From Crotalaria pallida (lineage: Eukaryota > Streptophyta > Magnoliopsida > Fabales > Fabaceae), in assembly GCA_037953625.1 (NCBI GenBank), contig CM075653.1, forward strand, positions 3,844,001 to 3,908,000: a DNA stretch of 64,000 nt, in the 5' to 3' direction. Under the pieces are notes generated by a model. The model saw nothing but the letters and a program-made list of their open reading frames with translations, did no database searches and had not been told where the DNA came from. Numbering within the stretch: the first letter of the stretch is position 1; the number at the start of each line of letters is the position of its first letter. Position numbers and translations under genes: made by a program. Below, piece by piece: positions 57,498 to 64,000 of this stretch.

Positions 57498-60400
57498 CTC
57501 TGCTACAACGCGAGTCTACGGGAAGTCAAAAAGAAGCAAGAGGAGCTCGCTGGTCCAACATTGGCCAAAGGGAAGATCCTATTGGCTGAACTGGATGTTC
57601 GGGCCGAGCAGGATGATCTCAGGCCTTCTCCTCAAGGGGAGTGGTTGGCAATCCAAATTGATCCTTCTGACCCCAACAGAACTGTCAAATTGGGCGCCGA
57701 CCTCCCTCGGGAGATCCAGGGCGAGATCATCGATCTGTTACGAGCTAATCTGGATTTGTTTGCTTGGACATCGGCCGACATGCCGGGGATCGATCCGAAC
57801 TTTATCTGTCACAAGCTTAGCGTGGATCCGAAGGCAAGGCCGGTGGCCCAAAAGTTGAGACGAGTTGGGACAGAGAAAGCGAAAGTTATCCAGGAAAAGG
57901 TTTCCGAGTTGCTGGAAGCTGGGTTTGTTAAAGAAGTGCCATATGCCGAATGGGTGGCAAATACTGTTTTGGTTAAAAAGGCAAACGGCAGTTGGAGGAT
58001 GTGTGTGGATTACACCGACCTCAACAAAGCCTGCCCCAAGGATCAGTATCCACTGCCAATTATTGACCAGCTCGTCGATAGTTCGGCAGGATACCAACTA
58101 TTGTCGTTCACTGATGCCTACTCGGGATACAATCAGATCCCCATGTATCCCCCAAATCAAGACAAAACCACATTCACAACTGGAAAGGCAACTTATTGCT
58201 ACACTGTCATGCCTTTCGGGTTGAAGAATGCTGGAGCAACCTATCAAAGAATGATGAACAAGGTCTTTGATGGAATCATTGGTGCCACCATGGAAGTCTA
58301 TATTGATGATATGATTACAAAAAGCAATAAAAAAGAGGATCATGTCCGAGATCTTACCATGGTTCTTGAAAGGGTAAGAGCGCATAAAATGAGGCTGAAT
58401 CCGGAAAAGTGCACCTTCGGAGTTCCAGCTGGTGCCTTTCTCGGTTTCATGCTGTCTGAAAGGGGAATTGAGGCAAACCCCGACAAGTGCCGAGCTATAT
58501 TAGAAATGAAGAGCCCTGACGATCTCAGAGAAGTGCAACAGTTGACAGGCAGGATGGCAGCACTGTCAAGGTTCCTCCCTCAGGCAGCAAAGAAGGCCTT
58601 ACCCTGGTATCAGCTCCTGAAAAAAGGTACAACTTTTCATTGGGATCAAAATTGCGAAACTTCCTTCCTAGCACTTAAGGAGTATCTCTCTTCTCCTCCG
58701 GTTCTCTCCAGCCCTCGGCAGGGGGAAAACCTGTTCATTTATCTTTCTGTTGGTGATTCCGCCCTCAGCTCGGTGTTGGTCCGAGATGAGGGCCGAACTG
58801 AGTTTCCTGTTTACTTCATTAGCCGAGCTCTCCAAGGTCCCGAGCTCCGGTATTCTAAGATTGAGAAATTTGCATTTTGTCTAATCCTGGCTGCACGGCG
58901 GCTACGACAATATTTCCAGAGTCACCCCATTGTCGTAAGAACCACCCAGCCCATCAAACAAGTTCTGCAGAAGCCTGACCTCGCTGGGAGAATGATGGCA
59001 TGGTCAATCGAACTGTCCGAGTTTGACATCTCTTATGAACCGAGGAAGGCAGTCAAGTCACAAGCATTGGCAGACTTTGTATCCGAGTTCACAGAGCCCC
59101 ACCAAAGCTCTAGCTCGGACACGTGGGTGATATACGTTGATGGCTCGAGCAATCAAAAGGGTGCAGGAGCTGGTGTTATTCTGGAAAATGCGGAGGGTCT
59201 CAGCATCGAATATTCCCTGAAATTCGAGTTCTTAACCTCGAATAATCAGGCTGAGTATGAAGCAGTCATTGCCGGTCTCCGCATGGCTAAAGAGCTCGGT
59301 TCAACTGAAGTTCAAATTATGAGCGATTCCCAATTGGTGGTTTCCCAAGTTATCGGAGACTACCAAGCAAAAGAACCCATCCTGCAAAGGTACCTTGATA
59401 AAGTTAAATCCCTGGCTCTTGATTTTGCGAAATTTTCTATCACCCATATCCCCCGCTATTCAAACTCCCGAGCCGATGTGCTTTCCAAGCTGGCGAGCAC
59501 AAAAGGCGGAGGAAACAATAAAAGCCTCATTCAGGAACAAATCTCGGCCCCAAGCATGGTGATGGCTATTTCAGTATCATCGAACTGGATGCACCTGATA
59601 AAGGCATACCTCGAACATGGCATATTCCCAGCCGATCAAAAGGAGGCAAAGAAACTTAAGAGAAAAGCGGCGGAGTATGTTATTATGGATGGAATCCTTT
59701 ATAGAAGAGGAATGTCTTCCCCTCTCCTCTGATGTCTCACCTCTGAGGAAGCTCAGGAAACCTTGAACGAGGTTCACGGAGGACTGGGGAGCCACCACGT
59801 CGGAGGCAAATCCCTAGCAAGGAAGATACTGAGGGCCGGATATTTCTGGCCGACATTAGTGACAGATTCAATTGACCACGTTCGACGATGTCCGCAATGC
59901 CAATTCTTCAGCGATGTTTATCAGAAACCCTCCGAGGAACTCCACTCTCTAGCATCCCCCTGGCCCTTCAGCATGTGGGGGATGGACATCGTGGGACAGT
60001 TCCCAACAGCTCCAGGTCAGCTGAAGTTCATTGTGGTGGCAATAGATTACTTCACCAAATGGATCGAGGCTGAACCGTTGGCAACCATCACTTCGGCAAA
60101 AATATAGAAATTCTTCATGAAACAAGTCATTTCTCGCTTTGGACTTCCACTCACACTAATCACTGACAACGGTAGCCAGTTCGCTGCCAACAACTTCCAG
60201 CTTTTGGCTGAAAACCTCGGAATCTCTCATCGGTTCTCCTCGGTCGAGCACCCCCAAACCAATGGGCAAGCCGAGGCGGCTAACCGAGCTATTGTTGACG
60301 GCCTTAAGAAGAGAATTACTCAAGCCAAAGGGGCATGGGCCGATCTGCTACCTGAGGTCCTCTGGTCGATCAGGACCACGGTACAAACCTCAACAGGAGA

Positions 60401-60821
60401 GACCCCCTTTAGACTCACCTACGGCTGTGATGCGGTCATCCCCATCGAACGAAGGATTCATACCTTCCGAATGAGGGACAGGCCCGAGCAACAAAATGAA
60501 AATTTGATCAAAGAAAATTTAATACTGGCGGAAGAGATCCGAGAAGCCGCGTCTATTCGGGAGAAGAAAGCAAAGGAAAGGCAAGCCAAGAAGTACAACA
60601 AAACAGTGCAACCCAGATCTTTTGAGGTCGGAGATCTCGTCCTCCGAAGAGCAGATATTGGCCTTAAAAATCGAAGAGACGGGAAATTTGCTCAAAATTG
60701 GGAAGGCTCCTACAGAGTCATTTCAAAAACGAACTCTGGGGCATACAAGCTAGAGACTCTTGAATGAGCCGAGCTCAAAAACTCCTGAAACGTTGCAAAA
60801 CTGAGAACCTACTTCAGTTAG
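57498..60821 (+). pseudogene. Tat-type pol: RT, two RNase H domains, integrase
   Basis: In frame with gag. RT: SWRMCVDYTDLNKACPKD, YCYTVMPFGLKNAGATYQ and active-site YIDDMITKS (about 57960-58330). Ty3 RNase H (FIYLSVGDSALSSVLVRDEG), then a second plant-type RNase H (WVIYVDGSSNQKGAGAGVIL, NQAEYEAVIAGL, MSDSQLVV). Integrase: zinc region HVRRCPQCQ, then GMDIVG, ITDNGSQF and EHPQTNGQAEAANRA with the D,D,E residues, and a C-terminal domain FEVGDLVLRRADIG. Stops: TGA 59730-59732 before integrase, TAG 60105-60107 between the first and second catalytic Asp, TGA 60765-60767 and TGA 60786-60788 near the end; the natural end is probably TAG 60819-60821. Non-functional as it stands. Confidence 0.92.
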
Positions 60822-61802
60822 GTTTACCTCGGACGATCATCAGCAGTCACCAACACTCCCAGCTAAAGTCTAAGTTTTACTTTAGTTTCTGTTAATGTTT
60901 TTGCATCTACTTCCCTTGTCACGTTCTTCTCCATTGTGATATACTCACCTTTTTTAATCCATGAAAGGCAATGTACCCACCCTTATGATTAATGAAAAAG
61001 TATAAACTTGATCATACTCAAGTGCCACAGTTTTATATACGTACGTACTAACTTCTCATTTAGCACTGGCCACCTAAATGTTGCATGGCGCTATGTACAA
61101 CCAACGTCTTCTAGATAAGATCGGCTCATATGCACAGTGTACAAGGGACACCCGATAAAGTACAGCTTGCTGTGAAATGTTCTCACATAGCTTCACTCAG
61201 CAACCTCTTTCACATCGGGGACGAGGGCACCCACCTCGGCTAAGGTGGGTAGATCCGAGATCCCTACCGTATGCACTTATATACAGTACCTCTTTTCAGA
61301 GGAAAACTTATAAGATTACTGCACTTACTGAGTCGTCCAAGCTCGACCTCATTATCCAGGTCCGATCAAGTGTTCTTATTTTGGGTCCAATCAATTCCGA
61401 ATACAACAAGTTAAAACAGGACTCGTATTCTCAAAAACATTTTTACTTGGTTATCTAAAATGCTACAAGTCTCAAACACTTGCATTCTTTCTTAAGTTTT
61501 CTTGGTGACCACCTAACCAACTGCAGTTCGGATCCGAGGTCTTACGAATAAACATGCAACGAGTTAGCAGAATAAGACTCGCATTCATGCAACAAGTTAA
61601 AGTAAAGGCTTGCACAAATTGGCCTCGGACACAATGTGTATGCAACAAGTTGGAATAAAAACTTTCATCAAAATAACATGCAACAAGTTAAACTGAAAAG
61701 AACTTGCATAAAAAGAAAATGTTGTACACAATTAGCAAAATAAATATTGTCAAAGAGGTTACAAAAACATAAACAAGTCGCAAGCTGCCCAGCATAAGGG
61801 AC
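60822..61802 (+). other. Region between pol and the antisense gene
   Basis: About 1 kb with no protein on either strand. It contains repeated GCAACAAGTTA(A/G) motifs near 61558-61690. Probably the 3' UTR of both the sense transcript and the antisense gene. Confidence 0.55.
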
Positions 61803-63998
61803 TTACGTTGCTTCATCTTCCACATCGGAAAGGACAACCGAGCTCGGGTTGAACTCCTCATCTGGTTTCTCCACCAAAGGGTTGGGAAGATTCTCCTCGG
61901 GTTGGTCGAGGTCAACCTCGGCCCCGCCTCTGTCATAGTCGACCATCTTCCCATCTTCCACCCCGTACCCGGCGGAGGCGCCAACAACCCGAATTCGAAG
62001 TCCTTGGTTCAGATGAAGAATCTGCTCTACGGCACCCGCAAAAATTTTGCTCCCTGCCTTCTCAAAATTGAAGTCTGCCTCGGACGCCGCCACCTTGTGT
62101 TTAAGAGCTTGAGCGGCTCTTCTCTTGAGCAAAGTCCTCACCTTCTCCACCTCGGCCAGGCCTTCCTGCCGACCAGCTTCCTTAGCATCTGCCTTCGCTT
62201 GAGCCAGAGCCTCCTCATGACTTTTTAGAAGCTCTTCCACTTGCTGGCTGTGCTTATCTTCCAGATCAGCCAACTTTTGCTCGGCCGAGTTTTTGTTATT
62301 CCTCAACTCAGCCACCTCAGCCACCATTTCAGATCGGGCCTTCTTCTTGGCAGGCGACACGCCTTCCGCCACGTCATCAGCAACTTCGGCCAACACATTG
62401 AAAATTTTTGTTGACCTCTTCAAGTGATAAGCCAACCCCTCGGCCATCTTCTTCCACTCGGCCCCCGACATCTTTATAAGAGCATCTTTAACTGAAGGCT
62501 TGACGATGCTGGTCGGCGGTCTCGGAAGACTATCAGTTCCTCTCCTCGGACAGCCTGATGAAGGTGGGGAATCGGCAACAATGACCTCGGTGCCCGGGCT
62601 CGGAGACTGAGGAGGAGGAGGGGCGATAATCACAGTAGGTGGAGTAGGATGAAGGGGACCCGAATCGGTAGAGGTTGTGTCATTTGAAACCTCGGCAGGC
62701 ACGTGTTCAGTGGAAGAACTCTCAGCCCTCTTCCTCTTTCGGACCTCCAAGGATGCTTTGAGCGCTCTGGACTACATGTCCGACCAATGTTCTTCTGCAA
62801 ACAAAAGGATAAAGGAGAGTCAATAAGAAAGTCGAAAGAAAGCGTACAAGTGTAAGGGTGAAATTAACTACCAATTTTGGTTAGGACTTCGTTATCAGAA
62901 CATTTCATGAATACTCCAATATCGAGCTGGAATTTCCGAGCCCGATACTCAGTTTGGAAGTGGTGGGCCGTTACTGCCTCATCGGCGTCAAGTATGGCGC
63001 CCGACCACCTCTGCGGCGTGCCGATGTGGCGATTGAAGAACTCCGGGGTCCACTCCAAGGGGAACCTCGGACCCGTCTCGGATCGGAACCAAGGTAGTCT
63101 CGTTCCAACATACTTATACTTGAAAAACTTGGGCTTGAAATGCTTCCAAGATTCCAAGAACATACCGAATAGCCCATAATGACCTCGGGCCTTGGCCGAC
63201 ACCCAAAGCCGACCAGTAACCTCGTCTTTATTACTGACGAACGGGTTGTACATCCACAAGAAGAGCCAAACTGTGCACACCAACCCCTTTGCTCCGCAAT
63301 ACTTCTGAAATGCTCGGAGAAAAGACCAAGTGTTGGGATGGAGTTGTGAAGGGGCCAGCCCAAGCTCATTCAAAACCCTCATTTCCAGATCGGTGAAAGG
63401 GAGGGTCACGCCGAGATTGTGAATCAGGTCGGCATAAAAGAAGAATGAGTTGTTGTCAGTCCGAGTGCATATCCTGTCATTTGCCGAACAGGGGAGTACT
63501 ACGTAAGAAGTCCCGGTGGCGTCCCCTGGGCAAGGCAGCACGGCTCTCCTTACTTCGGCAAGCTTGTCCTCGGAGTCTAAGCTAGACCGAACTCCCTTGG
63601 GTTCCACATCAACCCACTCGTACTGATCGGCATCAGTAGGCGCAGGGTAAAGCTCAGGTCGGCTGATGCACTTCCTGGGCGGCATGGTACCTGTGGAAGA
63701 ACAGGGGAGCTCGATGTTAGTCCTACGGGTTACAAAGAATAAACCCCCAGAAAACCCCCTCGAAGTTGTTCCGAGGGGCGAGCATCTCCCCTCTACCACA
63801 GGTGCCCCCCGTTTGTACATCCTCTCTCTCTCCATCCTTTCAAAATCGGCACGCTCCCTACCATCGATGAACTCGGCCCAGGCATATTGGCGTACCCATT
63901 CCCTCTGCTCTTCCCAGTCCCGAGGATAGACGACCTCAACGGGATCGACATCCAGGTTTTGTCTCTCATACCTACGCCTATACTCCCTATGGCGACGA
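61803..63998 (-). pseudogene. Antisense gene of the Tat-type element (gypsy-type transposon antisense ORF), spliced
   Basis: On the strand opposite to gag-pol. A frame from the ATG at 63685 (MPPRKCISRPELYPAP) carries the 'putative gypsy type transposon' domain (FYADLIHNLGVTLPFTDLEM, LGLAPSQLHPNTWSFLRAF). A 77 bp GT-AG intron (62871-62795) with a pyrimidine-rich end (TTTTGTTTGCAG) joins it in frame to a second exon with a Pro/Ser-rich part, an NLS-like RKRKRAE, and a long coiled coil (AELRNNKNSAEQKLADLEDK...EALAQAKADAKEAG), ending TAA at 61803-61805. Spliced from that ATG it is 602 codons with the stop. One TAG (62772-62774) interrupts exon 2. Upstream of the ATG the frame stays open and protein-like (REWVRQYAWAEFIDGRE) to the window edge, so the true start may lie outside. 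Function unknown. Confidence 0.82.
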
Positions 63999-64000
63999 AG

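Larger units (their letters stand above)
55784..64000 (+). mobile_element. Tat-lineage Ty3/gypsy retrotransposon (5' LTR to beyond window edge)
   Basis: Has a 5' LTR, a TGGCGCC-type PBS, gag-pro and pol with RT, two RNase H domains and integrase in gypsy order, then a 3' region with an antisense gene. The second (plant-type) RNase H and the antisense ORF are marks of the Tat lineage. The 3' LTR lies outside the window. Base composition (GC-richer, with CTCGG/CCGAG-rich codons) differs sharply from the flanking spacer. Confidence 0.9.

Noticed and set aside
62877..63179. Plus-strand frame of 100 residues opposite the antisense gene
   Set aside because: Shadow of the minus-strand exon; codon pattern and domain similarity are on the minus strand.

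Overview
This window is plant nuclear DNA, most likely from a dicot and probably a legume. The evidence is three intron-bearing host genes of plant type, AT-rich spacers, and a dense nest of plant transposable elements. The species cannot be fixed from sequence alone. No tRNA, rRNA, CRISPR array or bacterial feature is present.

Only three host genes are supported. They are the 3' end of a UVSSA-like gene (2-670, +), a complete three-exon SINAT/SIAH-type RING E3 ubiquitin ligase (33731-36565, +), and a two-exon type II phosphatidylinositol 4-kinase gamma with two ubiquitin-like domains (46140-48490, -). The rest is transposons, their remnants, and spacer.

Layout. 1940-2394: hAT-type MITE. 2611-7926: Ty1/copia element on the minus strand with both LTRs, PBS and PPT, and a broken gag-pol. 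11409-11730: foldback MITE. 12520-30630: a 6.1 kb L1-type LINE (net length) whose ORF1 is interrupted by an 8.66 kb minus-strand LTR element with 2.7 kb LTRs and no coding capacity (14142-22805), and by a 3.36 kb CACTA element (22905-26265) carrying pieces of host genes (a RABH1/Rab6 exon and a DPE2 exon). 37582-39440: a ~411 bp tandem duplication split by a solo LTR. 39441-45863: the 3' part of a Ty3/gypsy element with a 3.7 kb LTR, itself carrying a 940 bp hAT element. 49198-51826: several MITEs and a 295 bp direct repeat. 54249-55142: a fumarylacetoacetase exon fragment next to a CACTA 3' end. 55784 to the window end: a Tat-lineage Ty3/gypsy element with gag-pro and pol in one frame (broken by stops) and a spliced gene on the opposite strand downstream of pol.

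The order of events can be read directly. The LINE inserted first (16 bp target duplication); the LTR element (GTGGG duplication) and the CACTA element (GTA duplication) then entered its ORF1. Leaving out both insertions and one copy of each duplication gives an ORF1 of a whole number of codons. Almost all element ORFs carry in-frame stops, often of the kind expected from C-to-T decay, so the elements look silenced and decaying. The observations most worth a second look are the antisense spliced gene of the Tat element, the gene-capturing CACTA element, and the parallel palindromic arrays in the giant LTRs of the two Ty3/gypsy elements.
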